From: Micromonospora sp. HM5-17
Lineage (GTDB): Bacteria > Actinomycetota > Actinomycetes > Mycobacteriales > Micromonosporaceae
NCBI RefSeq assembly: GCF_003762835.1
Contig: NZ_RJWA01000011.1
Coordinates: forward strand, 55,845-119,844
Direction of reading: 5' to 3'
DNA: 64,000 nucleotides
The notes beneath the pieces were generated by a model. The model saw only the letters and a program-made list of their open reading frames with translations. It had not been told where the DNA came from and did no database searches. This document shows, in pieces, positions 29,686 to 37,761 of the stretch; the first letter of the stretch is position 1; each line of letters begins with the position of its first letter. Position numbers and translations under genes: made by a program.

Positions 29686-30150
29686 TCAGCGGAGTGGGAC
29701 CCAGGCCGTCGCCACCGCGTACTCCTCGGTCCACGCGTGCAGCCGCACCGGGCCGGGCGGCGGCGCGCCCAACGAGAAGAAGCCCACCTCGTCCGCGGCT
29801 GCCTCCGCGTACGCGCCGCGGGCGCTCCGGGCCACCACCCGGCCGCGCCGGGCCGGGGAGAGCTGGCCGACGACGCCCGCGTCGGTCACCTCGATCTCGA
29901 CGACGACCTCGCCGGCCCGGAAGGTCAGGGTCCGGGCGGAGTCGGTGGACCGGGTGAGCCCGGTGGGCGCGGCGTCGCAGGCCGAGTCGAAGACCAGCTC
30001 CGCGACGGTCAGCTCGGCGTCCACGGTCCGCCAGCTGAACGCCGCGTACCCGGCGGCGAGGAGCTCCGCCACCGGCGGTTCCCCCTCCCGCAGCGCGACG
30101 CCCAGCTCCCGGAGCAGGGCGTCGTCATCGGTTGGCGGCCACGGCCCCAT
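29686..30150 (-). CDS. Unknown protein encoded with the ECF sigma factor
   Basis: A 154-residue soluble protein I do not recognise. It starts MGPWPPTDDDALLRELGVAL, an acidic helical segment, followed by a domain rich in beta-strands (LTVAELVFDSACD, ARTLTFRAGEVVVEIEV) and RGRVVARSA. ATG at 30150 is chosen because GGAGG lies 8 nt before it; it overlaps the end of the sigma gene by 26 nt. Being the last gene of the subtilase-sigma operon opposite a TPR-CHAT protease, it is the best local candidate for an anti-sigma factor or protease substrate, but that is inference. Confidence 0.7.
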   Translation of the reverse strand: MGPWPPTDDDALLRELGVALREGEPPVAELLAAGYAAFSWRTVDAELTVAELVFDSACDAAPTGLTRSTDSARTLTFRAGEVVVEIEVTDAGVVGQLSPARRGRVVARSARGAYAEAAADEVGFFSLGAPPPGPVRLHAWTEEYAVATAWVPLR

Positions 30151-30814
30151 CCCGGTCACCTCCGCTTCCCTCGACAGTGTCCCGGTCCGGTCGTACGAAC
30201 GGCGCGAGCGCGGGCGACTCGCGCAGCTTGCGCAGGCATCGTGCCTGGGACGGGCCGATGCTGCCGATCGGCATGCCGAGCCGTTCGGCGATCTCCCGGT
30301 AGCGGAGCGGGGGATCGGCGACGAGCAGGGCGAGCAGCTCGCGGCAGCGCGTCGGGAGCTGGGCGAAGCCCGCCCGCAGCGCCTGCCGACGTTCCGTTCG
30401 CAGCAGGTCCTCGTCCGGGGCGGCGACGTCCGCCGACCGGAAGAGCGCTCGGTGTGCCTCGACCGTCTCGTCGTGCGGGTCGAACGGCCGGGTACGCCGC
30501 CCGGCGCGCAGCAGCCGGTAGCACTCGCGCCGCGTGGTGGTGATCAGCCAGGCGGCGAGGGCCGCCGGTTCGCGGACTCGGCCCAGGTGCTCGACCAGGC
30601 GCAGCCAGACGGTCTGGTTGACGTCCGCGGCGTCGGCGCGGTCCAGACGGTGTGCCCGGATCACCGCCAGCACCAGCGGCGTGTGGCGGCGGACGAGCTC
30701 CGCCCAGGCGTGCTCGTCGCCGCGGCTGGCGGCGGAGACGAGCACGGCCACCGGCCGGTCCGGTTGGTCCGCCCCGCCGTCCTGTCCGACCGCCCACCCG
30801 GGACGCTCAGTCAA
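30125..30814 (-). CDS. ECF RNA polymerase sigma factor
   Basis: A 229-residue ECF sigma factor. Region 2 is around residues 30-100 (AWAELVRRHTPLVLAVIRAH, DAADVNQTVWLRLVEHL, AWLITTTRRECYRLLR). Region 4 is around 145-205 (LPTRCRELLALLVADPPLRY, IAERLGMPIGSIGPSQARCL). The GSIGPSQARCLRKLR recognition helix is typical of actinobacterial ECF groups with adjoining unknown genes. TTG at 30814 overlaps the subtilase stop by 8 nt. The C-terminal 25 residues are charged and gene-overlapping. It lies between a protease and an unknown protein, consistent with control by proteolysis. Confidence 0.9.
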   Translation of the reverse strand: MTERPGWAVGQDGGADQPDRPVAVLVSAASRGDEHAWAELVRRHTPLVLAVIRAHRLDRADAADVNQTVWLRLVEHLGRVREPAALAAWLITTTRRECYRLLRAGRRTRPFDPHDETVEAHRALFRSADVAAPDEDLLRTERRQALRAGFAQLPTRCRELLALLVADPPLRYREIAERLGMPIGSIGPSQARCLRKLRESPALAPFVRPDRDTVEGSGGDRDGAVAANR

Positions 30815-32132
30815 CGAGCACCCCGTAGTCGGGATGCCAGCGGGGGGCGGCGAGCAGCGCCGCGCGGGCGGCCTCGGCGTCCAGCCCGGCGGTGGTCATC
30901 AGCGCGGCCAGTCGGCCGGAGACGTGCGCCGCGGCGAACGAGGTCCCGGCCCAGGCCGCGAAGCCGGTGAACAACCGGGTGGGGAGGCCGGGCAGCACCA
31001 GCCGTCCGTCGACGTACGTGCTGGTCCGCTCGCCCACCGCGCAGGCGTCCACCCAGCTGCCGAATCCGCTGTACGGCGCCGGCACCGGGCCTGACTGCCC
31101 CGGGCTGACCGCGCTCACCGCCAGGACGTCGGGGAACGCCGCCGGCCAGGCCGGCCGGCTGGTCCCGGCGTTGCCCGCCGCCGCCACCACGACGCTCCCG
31201 CTCGGCCGGGCGGCGAGGGCCTGCGCCAGCGGCAGGGACGGCTGGTCGTCCTGGGTGAAGCAGCCCAGCGAGAGGTTGACCACCGACACCTCCGGAGCGA
31301 GGGCGGCCAACGCCCGCACCAGCATCTCCTCGTCGCCCAGGCCGGTGTGCGCCAACGCTGGCTCGGGGTCGAGCCGCACCCCGGGGGCCGCCTGCCGGAC
31401 CACCCCGGCGACGAACGTGCCGTGTCCACCCTGGAGGGCGAGGATGTCGGCCGAGAGGTAGAGCGGGTCCTCGTCGTCGAGCTGTGGCAGGTAGCTGCCG
31501 CCGAGCCACTGGGGATGGCGGTCGGCGGCGAGCCGCCAGATCCCGGTGTCGCAGATCCCCACCGTCACCCCGGCGCCCTCGCCGGCCCGGGTCGGGGCCG
31601 GCGGCGCCAGCGGGGTGGCGTCGCGGGGCGGACTGCCCGGGTTGCCCATGATGTTGCCGAACCCCACCACCACGTGGTGTGGCTGCACCCGGGGGACCGG
31701 CTGGTTCGGCCACTGCCGCGGGTCGCGCAGCGCCGAGACCACCGCCGGTACGTCGGTCTCCTGGCCGAATCGCAGCCGGGTGACGCCGGCGAAGCTGCCG
31801 GCCGGGGTGGCCTGGTGGCCCTGCTCGCGCAGCCGGACGAGCACCCGGGTGGTGTCCGGGTTCGCCACCAGGAGCTGCCGGGGGCGGTAGAGAAACTCCC
31901 GGCCCGGCTCGGCGTACCACCGGACGTCCTGGTCCGCCGCCACCGCCTGCTGGAACGCCCTCTGGTACGCGTCGCCGTCGCTCTCGGCGACGGCCCGGGC
32001 CGGCCACAGTCCGGCGCCGAGCGGGGTCGCGGCCGCCAGCGCGGACCACACCAGGAGGCGGCGACGGGTCAGCCGACCGTCGGGACCGGGTGAGTCCTGA
32101 CGGGGGACGACGGGACGGTCGGGTGGCGGCAC
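30807..32132 (-). CDS. Subtilisin-like S8 serine protease with twin-arginine signal
   Basis: A 441-residue S8 peptidase. Residues 20-50 (TRRRLLVWSALAAATPLG) look like a Tat signal peptide. Residues 50-180 form a pro-region-like domain. The triad is D195 in GICDTGIW, H237 in GGHGTFVAG and S398 in AGTSFAAAHVSG, with the oxyanion Asn in AAAGNAGT. The protein is thus probably exported folded. No C-terminal anchor is visible, unlike mycosins. GTG at 32132 has GGAGG with 4 nt spacing. It is first in the operon with the sigma factor and unknown gene, under the promoter at 32278-32306. Confidence 0.9.
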   Translation of the reverse strand: MPPPDRPVVPRQDSPGPDGRLTRRRLLVWSALAAATPLGAGLWPARAVAESDGDAYQRAFQQAVAADQDVRWYAEPGREFLYRPRQLLVANPDTTRVLVRLREQGHQATPAGSFAGVTRLRFGQETDVPAVVSALRDPRQWPNQPVPRVQPHHVVVGFGNIMGNPGSPPRDATPLAPPAPTRAGEGAGVTVGICDTGIWRLAADRHPQWLGGSYLPQLDDEDPLYLSADILALQGGHGTFVAGVVRQAAPGVRLDPEPALAHTGLGDEEMLVRALAALAPEVSVVNLSLGCFTQDDQPSLPLAQALAARPSGSVVVAAAGNAGTSRPAWPAAFPDVLAVSAVSPGQSGPVPAPYSGFGSWVDACAVGERTSTYVDGRLVLPGLPTRLFTGFAAWAGTSFAAAHVSGRLAALMTTAGLDAEAARAALLAAPRWHPDYGVLVD

Positions 32133-32277
32133 CGGTCCTCCACATGGTCGGTGGAACTGCGGCCAGCGGACGGGAGAACAGCGGACGCGTGGCCGGGCGG
32201 CCCGCCAGCGCCGGTGCACGATTCGACGGCACCGGTCGATCCGCCCCGCTGGTCGTGGGAGCATTCCCGCTGGCGCG

Positions 32278-32306
32278 ATTGTTTTCCGTTGATAGTAAAT
32301 TGTCAA
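32278..32306 (-). promoter_or_regulatory. Promoter of the subtilase / sigma operon
   Basis: On the minus strand TTGACA (32306-32301) is followed by 17 nt and AACAAT (32283-32278). The -35 is a perfect housekeeping consensus and the spacing is ideal; the -10 matches 4 of 6. The predicted start near 32271 gives a leader of about 140 nt. The stretch is AT-rich compared with its surroundings and also faces the divergent TPR-CHAT gene. Confidence 0.6.
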
Positions 32307-32371
32307 TGGCTGGTACGGTGTCGACCTGACGTGGGAAGGCAATTTCCGCGGTCGGGTGAGATAGGGGGATT

Positions 32372-35020
32372 TTGACCCAAAGCCATTCGTCGGAGATTCT
32401 GTCCGGCATGGGCGACGGCGTGGGCGATTCCGCCGCGCCCACCGCCCAGGCCGCCCTGGACGCGGTGCAGCGCTATCCCCGGGAGGCCATCGCCGTCGCA
32501 CGGCGGGTGCTCGCCACCAGCGCCGACCCGGACGAGTGCTCCACCGCCGAGCGAGCCATCGGGCTGGCCCTGCGGGAACTCAACGACCTCCCGGGTGCGC
32601 TGCGGCACCTGCGCCGGGCGCTCCGGGCCGCCGACTCGCCCCGGGTGGCGGCCCTGGCCCGGATGAGCCTGGGCTACGTACTCGCCAACCTCGGCCGTAC
32701 CTCCGCCGCGCTGGCCGCGGTCACCGCCGCACTGCCGAAGCTCTCCGGCGCCGACGCGGGGCGGGCCCGGATGCAGCGGGGCGTGGTGCTGCACTACCGG
32801 GGCCAGTTCGAGGAGGCGGCCCGGGACTACACGATCGCCGTCGAGATCGCCCAGCGCGAGGGTGACCTCCTGCTGGAGGCCCGGGCCCGGAACAACCGGG
32901 GGCTGCTGCACGCGTACCGGGGCGCGGCCCCGGGCGCCGACGACGACCTCCAGCGGGCCGCCTCGATCTTCGCGCGGCTCGGCCTGGACCTGGCCGCCGC
33001 CGACGCCCGGTGGAACATCGGCATCGCCGCCGGTCACGGCGGCGACGTACCGGGGGCGCTGCGGCGGTTCGCCGCGGTGGCCGAGGAGTACGCCCGGCTC
33101 AACGTGCCCCGGCCGGCCCTGCTGCTCGACCGGTTCGAGCTGCTGCTCTCGGTGCCGTTGGTCGAGGAGGCGGTCGAGGTGGCCGCCACCGCCGTCCGGG
33201 AGCTGCGCCGCCGGGGCATGGCCTCCGACCTCGCCGAGGCGCTGCTCGCCCGGGCCCGGGCGGCCCTGCTCGCCGGTGACCCGGAGACCGCCTCCGCGAC
33301 CGCGGCGCAGGCCCGGGTCCGGTTCCGCCGTCAGGGACGCCGGACCTGGGCCGCGTTCGCCCGCCACGTCGAGCTCCGCGCGGCGGTACGCCGGGGCATC
33401 CGGTCCCCGGTGCTGCTCGCCGCGCTGATCCGCACCGCCAACCAGCTCGACGCGGCCGGCTGGCCGGACCCGGCGCTGACCAGCCGGATCGAGGCGGCCC
33501 GGCTCGCCGCCGAGCTGGGCCGCACCGCCCAGGCGACCGCGCTGTTGGCGGTCGCCGCCCGGGCACGTCACCGGGGCACCGCCTCCCGGCGTGTCCAGGG
33601 CTGGTACGCCCTCGCCCTGGCCCGGCGGCTCGCCGGCGACGAGCGGGGCGGTGCCCGGGCGCTACGCCGCGGACTGGCGGTACTCGACGGTCACCGGGCC
33701 GCGCTCGGCGCCACGGAGCTGCGGGCGCACAGTGGCGCACACGGGCAGGAACTGGCCGCCGAGGGCCTGGACATCGCGATCCGGTCCGATGCTCCGGCCG
33801 AGGTGCTGGCCTGGACCGAACGGTGGCGGGCCAACGCCCTGCGGACCCGCGCCGTGCTGCCGCCGCAGGATCCGGAACTGGCCGCGGCCCTCGCCGAGCT
33901 CCGCATGGTCAGCGCCGCGCTCGAGGAGGCGCTCCTGGCCGGGCGGCCGGTGCACGCGCTGCGCCGCCGCCAGGCGGGGCTGGAACAGCGGATCCGGGAA
34001 CTGGCGCGGGGCGTACCCGGGCGGGGGACCCTGGTCGCGCCGCCGAGCGTGCGCCGGCTGGCCGAGCAGCTCGGGCCGGCCGTCCTGGTGGAACTCGTCG
34101 CCCACGGGGAGCGGCTTCGGGCGGTACTGGTCCGGGACGGCCGGGCGACCCTGCACGACCTCGGCCCACTCGCGGAGGCGCTGCACGCGACCCGGCTGCA
34201 TCGGTTCGGCCTGCGCCGGCTGGTGGTCACCGGCGACTCGCCGTCCGCCCGCACCGGCGTCCGGCACGCGGCGGCGATGCTGGACCGGCAGCTGTTCGGC
34301 CCGCTGCGGTCCCGGCTGGCTGACCGTGCCCTGGTGGTGGTGCCGATCGGGGCGCTGCACGCCGTCGCCTGGGCAGGCCTGCCGACCTGCGCCGACCGGC
34401 CGGTCACGGTGGCGCCGTCGGCGACGGCCTGGCTGCACGCGGTGCGGCGTACCGCCCCGGACGGGCCGCCGGTGCTGGCCGCCGGGCCGCGGCTGCCCGC
34501 GGCCGAGACCGAGGTACGCCTGCTCAACGAGGTGCTGCCGGACGCCAAACCGCTGATCGGGGCGAGCGCCACCGCTGACGCGGTGACCGCGGCGCTCGAC
34601 GGGGCCCGCCTGGCGCACGTGGCGGCGCACGGGACGTTCCGGGCGGACAACCCGCTCTTCTCCACCCTGGAGCTGGCCGACGGGCCGCTGACCGCGTACG
34701 AGTGGGAGCGGTTGTCAAGGCCCCCGGGCTGCGTGGTGCTCTCGGCGTGCGACTCCGGGCTCTCCGGGGTGCGACCGGGCGACGAGGTGATGGGCTTCAC
34801 CGCCGTGCTGCTCGCCGCCGGGGCCCGCAGTCTGATCGCGACCGTGCTGCCGGTGCCGGCGGAGCTGACCACCGAACTCATGGTCGACCTGCACCGCCGG
34901 ATGGCGGACGGCGTCCCACCGTCGGTCGCGCTCGCCGCCGCGCGGCAGCGGCTCGTCGCCACCGGCAGCGGCGGCGGCCTGGCCACGGCGGCGGCCTTCG
35001 TCTGCTTCGGCGCCGGCTGA
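32372..35020 (+). CDS. TPR-CHAT caspase-like protease
   Basis: An 882-residue protein. Helical TPR-like repeats fill about residues 20-450 (for example LRELNDLPGALRHLRRALRA, ARNNRGLLHAYRGAAPGADD). A linker follows, and a C-terminal CHAT domain occupies about 590-880. The catalytic pair is H753 in VAAHGTF and C793 in LSACDSG. CHAT proteases are clan CD, related to caspases and separase; the TPR part usually senses a partner. TTG at 32372 has GGGGG with 3 nt spacing. It is divergent from the S8-sigma operon. TPR-CHAT (Csx29) in type III-E CRISPR cleaves a protein that restrains a sigma factor, a parallel worth noting. Confidence 0.9.
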   Translation: MTQSHSSEILSGMGDGVGDSAAPTAQAALDAVQRYPREAIAVARRVLATSADPDECSTAERAIGLALRELNDLPGALRHLRRALRAADSPRVAALARMSLGYVLANLGRTSAALAAVTAALPKLSGADAGRARMQRGVVLHYRGQFEEAARDYTIAVEIAQREGDLLLEARARNNRGLLHAYRGAAPGADDDLQRAASIFARLGLDLAAADARWNIGIAAGHGGDVPGALRRFAAVAEEYARLNVPRPALLLDRFELLLSVPLVEEAVEVAATAVRELRRRGMASDLAEALLARARAALLAGDPETASATAAQARVRFRRQGRRTWAAFARHVELRAAVRRGIRSPVLLAALIRTANQLDAAGWPDPALTSRIEAARLAAELGRTAQATALLAVAARARHRGTASRRVQGWYALALARRLAGDERGGARALRRGLAVLDGHRAALGATELRAHSGAHGQELAAEGLDIAIRSDAPAEVLAWTERWRANALRTRAVLPPQDPELAAALAELRMVSAALEEALLAGRPVHALRRRQAGLEQRIRELARGVPGRGTLVAPPSVRRLAEQLGPAVLVELVAHGERLRAVLVRDGRATLHDLGPLAEALHATRLHRFGLRRLVVTGDSPSARTGVRHAAAMLDRQLFGPLRSRLADRALVVVPIGALHAVAWAGLPTCADRPVTVAPSATAWLHAVRRTAPDGPPVLAAGPRLPAAETEVRLLNEVLPDAKPLIGASATADAVTAALDGARLAHVAAHGTFRADNPLFSTLELADGPLTAYEWERLSRPPGCVVLSACDSGLSGVRPGDEVMGFTAVLLAAGARSLIATVLPVPAELTTELMVDLHRRMADGVPPSVALAAARQRLVATGSGGGLATAAAFVCFGAG

Positions 35021-35112
35021 CGTCACACCGACCGTGGCAGTGCTTCGGCGCCGGCTGACGTCACCGACCGTGGCAGTGCTTCGGTGCCGGCTGACGTCAG
35101 CGACCGTGGCAG
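35003..35112. repeat. Three tandem 36-38-bp repeats spanning the 3' ends of two convergent genes
   Basis: Copies run 35003-35040 (38 bp), 35041-35076 and 35077-35112 (36 bp each), differing at a few bases. Each has TGCTTCGG at its start, a TGACGTCA-type palindrome in the middle and CCGTGGCAG at its end. Copy 1 contains the last codons and stop of the TPR-CHAT gene. Copy 3 contains the last codons and stop (reverse strand) of the zur gene. The array looks like a local duplication of the junction. Confidence 0.9.
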
Positions 35113-35504
35113 TCGGGGCAGGTGCCGAAGATCTCCAGCGTGTGGCTGACGTCCTGGAACCCGTGCTTGGCGGCGACCCGTTCGGCCCAGCTCTCCACCG
35201 CGGGTCCCTCCACCTCGACGGTCCGGCCGCAGGCCCGGCAGACCAGATGGTGGTGGTGCCCCTCGCTGCACCGGCGGTAGAGGTGCTCGCCGCCCGGCGG
35301 GCGCATCACGTCGATCTCGCCCGCGTCGGCGAGCCCCTGGAGGGTGCGGTAGACGGTGGTCAGGCCGACCCGCTCGCCACGGCTACGCAGCATCGCGTAG
35401 AGGTCCTGGGCACTGTGGAAGCCGTCGACCTCGGCGAGCAACGCGCTGACCGCGCTGCGCTGCCGGGTGTTGCGGATCGCGGTGCCGCCCCCTGCCGTCG
35501 TCAT
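35097..35504 (-). CDS. zur: Fur family regulator, probable zinc uptake regulator Zur
   Basis: A 135-residue Fur-family repressor. The winged helix holds RQRSAVSALLAEVDGFHSAQ and LTTVYRTLQGLADAGEIDV. The metal part has EGHHHHLVC, CRACG and the C-terminal CPDC, the structural zinc cysteines. Zur represses zinc importers when zinc-loaded. Here it lies at the end of a znuA-znuC-znuB-arsR-zur run, and a Zur box precedes znuA. In M. tuberculosis the smtB-zur pair occupies the equivalent place. The ATG follows GGGAGGACGAG. Confidence 0.92.
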   Translation of the reverse strand: MTTAGGGTAIRNTRQRSAVSALLAEVDGFHSAQDLYAMLRSRGERVGLTTVYRTLQGLADAGEIDVMRPPGGEHLYRRCSEGHHHHLVCRACGRTVEVEGPAVESWAERVAAKHGFQDVSHTLEIFGTCPDCHGR

Positions 35505-35610
35505 CTCGTCCTCCCACTGCGCCGGACCGCGTGCCTACTCCGAGCCGTGGTCGCGAGCCCCTCTGGCGCCCGTCGCCACGCGGCTCGCGAACCCGGCCTG
35601 CTCCGCGCAC

Positions 35611-35910
35611 TCACGAGGCCTCCCCGGAGTGGCTGACCGCGTCCGCCACGATATGCGCGATGTGCTCGTCGACCAAGGAGTACGCGATTTCCCGACCGCG
35701 ACGCGATCCGCGTACCACCCCGGCGCCGCGCAGCACCCGCAGATGCTGGGAGACCAGCGGTTGTGGTGCGCCGAGCTGCTCGACCAGTTCGTGCACGCAG
35801 CGTTCCCCGTTGGCCAGCTCGCTGACGATGGCGAGCCGGATCGGAGCGGACAGGGCACGAAGCAGCTCTCCGGCGCCGGCGTAGGCCTCGTAGGCGTTCG
35901 TGCTCGTCAC
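35611..35910 (-). CDS. ArsR/SmtB family metal-sensing repressor
   Basis: A 99-residue ArsR-type winged helix protein. The recognition region is APQPLVSQHLRVLRGAGVV and the wing RRGREIAYSLVD. The last helix has DEHIAHIVADAVSHS, which resembles the alpha-5 zinc site (Asp/His pairs) of SmtB/CzrA; helix 3 has ERCVHEL. It is probably a zinc-responsive repressor, as SmtB of the M. tuberculosis smtB-zur operon. GTG at 35910 lies 20 nt after znuB and 6 nt after a TACCGT box, so an internal leaderless promoter may allow separate control. Confidence 0.88.
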   Translation of the reverse strand: MTSTNAYEAYAGAGELLRALSAPIRLAIVSELANGERCVHELVEQLGAPQPLVSQHLRVLRGAGVVRGSRRGREIAYSLVDEHIAHIVADAVSHSGEAS

Positions 35911-35916
35911 CCCGTA

Positions 35917-35922
35917 ACGGTA
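35917..35922 (-). promoter_or_regulatory. -10 box of a possible internal leaderless promoter for arsR
   Basis: On the minus strand TACCGT is followed by 6 nt and the GTG at 35910. It lies between znuB and arsR, and would let smtB-zur be expressed when the zinc importer genes are repressed. Confidence 0.45.
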
Positions 35923-35929
35923 ACCAATT

Positions 35930-36871
35930 CTACCGGGGCACCGCCGCATGGTCGGGTCCATCAAGGTCAAGAGCCGGCGTGGGGGAGGTCGGCGCCGGTT
36001 CCAGCACCACGTCGCACGGCTCGACCGCCGCGGCCGTCCCCGCCGGCACCGCCCGCCGCCGGACCAGCGCGCGCCGCGCCGCCGCCCCGACCGCCACCAC
36101 CAGGAAGATCCCGATCGCCAGGATCACGATGGTCGCACCGAGGGCGGTGTCGATGGTCCCGGCCAGCCACACGCCGGAGCCGGCGGCGACCAGCCCGATC
36201 CCCATCGCGGCCAGCATGGTCGCGAGGAAGCCCCGGGAGAAGAGCTGCGCGGTGGCGACCGGCACCACCATCAGGGCACTGACCAGCAGGAGCCCGACCG
36301 CCCGCATCGAGATGGTCACGGTCACCGCGGTGGTCACCGCGAGCAGCAGGTTGAGCGCCCGCACCGGCAGACCGGAGACCCGGGCGTACTCCTCGTCGTG
36401 CGAGATCGCGAAGAGCGCCGGGCGCAGCACCAGCATGGTGCCCAGCACCAGCACCGCCAGCACCACGATCACCGTCAGGTCCTGCGGCGACGTCGTGGTC
36501 AGCGACCCGAAGAGGTACGCCATCAGATTGGCGTTGCTGCGGCTGCCGGAGAGCCCGACCAGCATCACCCCGCCGGCGATGCCGCCGTAGAACATCAGTG
36601 CCAGCGCGACGTCACCGGGGGTGCGGCCGCGTTCCCGGATCAGCTCGATGGCGACCGCCGCGACCGCCGAGACCAGCACCGCCATCAGCACCGGGGAGCG
36701 GTCGAGCAGCAGCCCGATCCCGACCCCGGTCAGCGCGATGTGCCCGACGCCATCGCCGATCAGGGACATGCGGCGCTGCACCAGGTAGATCCCGAGCGCC
36801 GGGGCGGTGAGCCCGATCACGAGCGCCCCGACCAGGGCGCGGATCATGAAGTCGTACTGGAACAGGCTCAT
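35930..36871 (-). CDS. znuB: Zinc ABC transporter permease ZnuB
   Basis: A 313-residue permease of the zinc/manganese (ABC-3) family with about eight membrane segments. Typical are FMIRALVGALVIGLTAPALG, the Q-R-R-M-S-L-I-G-D-G segment, the coupling region EEYARVSGLPVRALN and ALMVVPVATAQL. The C-terminal 40 residues form a Pro/Asp-rich cytoplasmic tail. ATG at 36871 follows AGGAGGTGGC. It imports zinc together with ZnuC, encoded 49 nt upstream, and ZnuA. Confidence 0.95.
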   Translation of the reverse strand: MSLFQYDFMIRALVGALVIGLTAPALGIYLVQRRMSLIGDGVGHIALTGVGIGLLLDRSPVLMAVLVSAVAAVAIELIRERGRTPGDVALALMFYGGIAGGVMLVGLSGSRSNANLMAYLFGSLTTTSPQDLTVIVVLAVLVLGTMLVLRPALFAISHDEEYARVSGLPVRALNLLLAVTTAVTVTISMRAVGLLLVSALMVVPVATAQLFSRGFLATMLAAMGIGLVAAGSGVWLAGTIDTALGATIVILAIGIFLVVAVGAAARRALVRRRAVPAGTAAAVEPCDVVLEPAPTSPTPALDLDGPDHAAVPR

Positions 36872-36920
36872 GCCACCTCCTCGCTCCACCCGCTCACGTC
36901 TGGCACCCCCGTCCGCCCGC

Positions 36921-37682
36921 TCACGAGCCCCACAACCCCGACGACTCGTCCGGTGCGTGCGGGTGGACGTGCTCGTGCCCGGGCGTCGCATGGTGCCCGG
37001 CCGGTTCCGGCACCGCGCCGTCGTGCGCGATCGTCCCCTCGTGTACGACCACCGCCCGGGTGATCAGCGGGGCGAGCGGCCCGAGCTCGTGGGCGACCAG
37101 CAGCACCGTCCTGCCGCCGGCGACGAACCCCCGCAGCGCCTCGGCGAACGCGTCCTGGCTGGCCGAGTCGACCCCGGCGGTGGGCTCGTCGAGGACCAGC
37201 AGCTCCGGCTGCCCGGCCAGGGCCCGGGCGATCAGGGTCCGCTGCTGCTGGCCACCGGAGAGGGTGACCACCGGGTCGCCGGCCCGCTCGGTCAGCCCGA
37301 CGGCCTGGAGCGCCTCGGCGACCGCCCGCCGGTCGGCGCCGCCGGCCGGCCGGAGGACGCCCCGACGGGCCAACCGGCCCGAGGCGACCACCTCCGCCAC
37401 GGTCGCCGGTACGCCGCTGCCCGCGCCGAGCCGCTGCGGGACGTACCCGATCCGCCACCACTGCCGGAACCGACGCTGCGGTGTGCCGAAGAGGGTGACC
37501 CGGCCGGCGTTCAGCGGCACCAGGCCGAGGATCGCCCGGACGAGGGTGGACTTGCCGGAGCCGTTGGCACCGAGCACCGCGACCACCTCGCCGGGTGTGA
37601 TCCGGACCGAGACGTCCCGGAGCACGGGGCGGTCGTCGTAGGCGACCGCCCCGTGCTCGACGGTGATGACGGATTCGGTCAC
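36921..37682 (-). CDS. znuC: Zinc ABC transporter ATP-binding protein ZnuC
   Basis: A 253-residue ATPase with Walker A GANGSGKST, LSGGQQQR signature, VLDEPTAGVD Walker B and H-loop VAHELG. The C-terminus is His-rich (HHATPGHEHVHPHAPD), which may bind zinc. GTG at 37682 has GAGGAG with 5 nt spacing. It lies between znuA and znuB in the zinc operon. Confidence 0.94.
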   Translation of the reverse strand: MTESVITVEHGAVAYDDRPVLRDVSVRITPGEVVAVLGANGSGKSTLVRAILGLVPLNAGRVTLFGTPQRRFRQWWRIGYVPQRLGAGSGVPATVAEVVASGRLARRGVLRPAGGADRRAVAEALQAVGLTERAGDPVVTLSGGQQQRTLIARALAGQPELLVLDEPTAGVDSASQDAFAEALRGFVAGGRTVLLVAHELGPLAPLITRAVVVHEGTIAHDGAVPEPAGHHATPGHEHVHPHAPDESSGLWGS

Positions 37683-37761
37683 GGTCGCTCCTCGTCGCGT
37701 CCGGTCGTGGCTGTCGTGCTGCCGGGTTCAATCATGCGCGACGTCGTGCTACCGCGTTCGA

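Noticed and set aside
35003..35112. CRISPR array
   Set aside because: Units are directly tandem with no unique spacers, and no cas genes are in the window. The same applies to 17595-17707.
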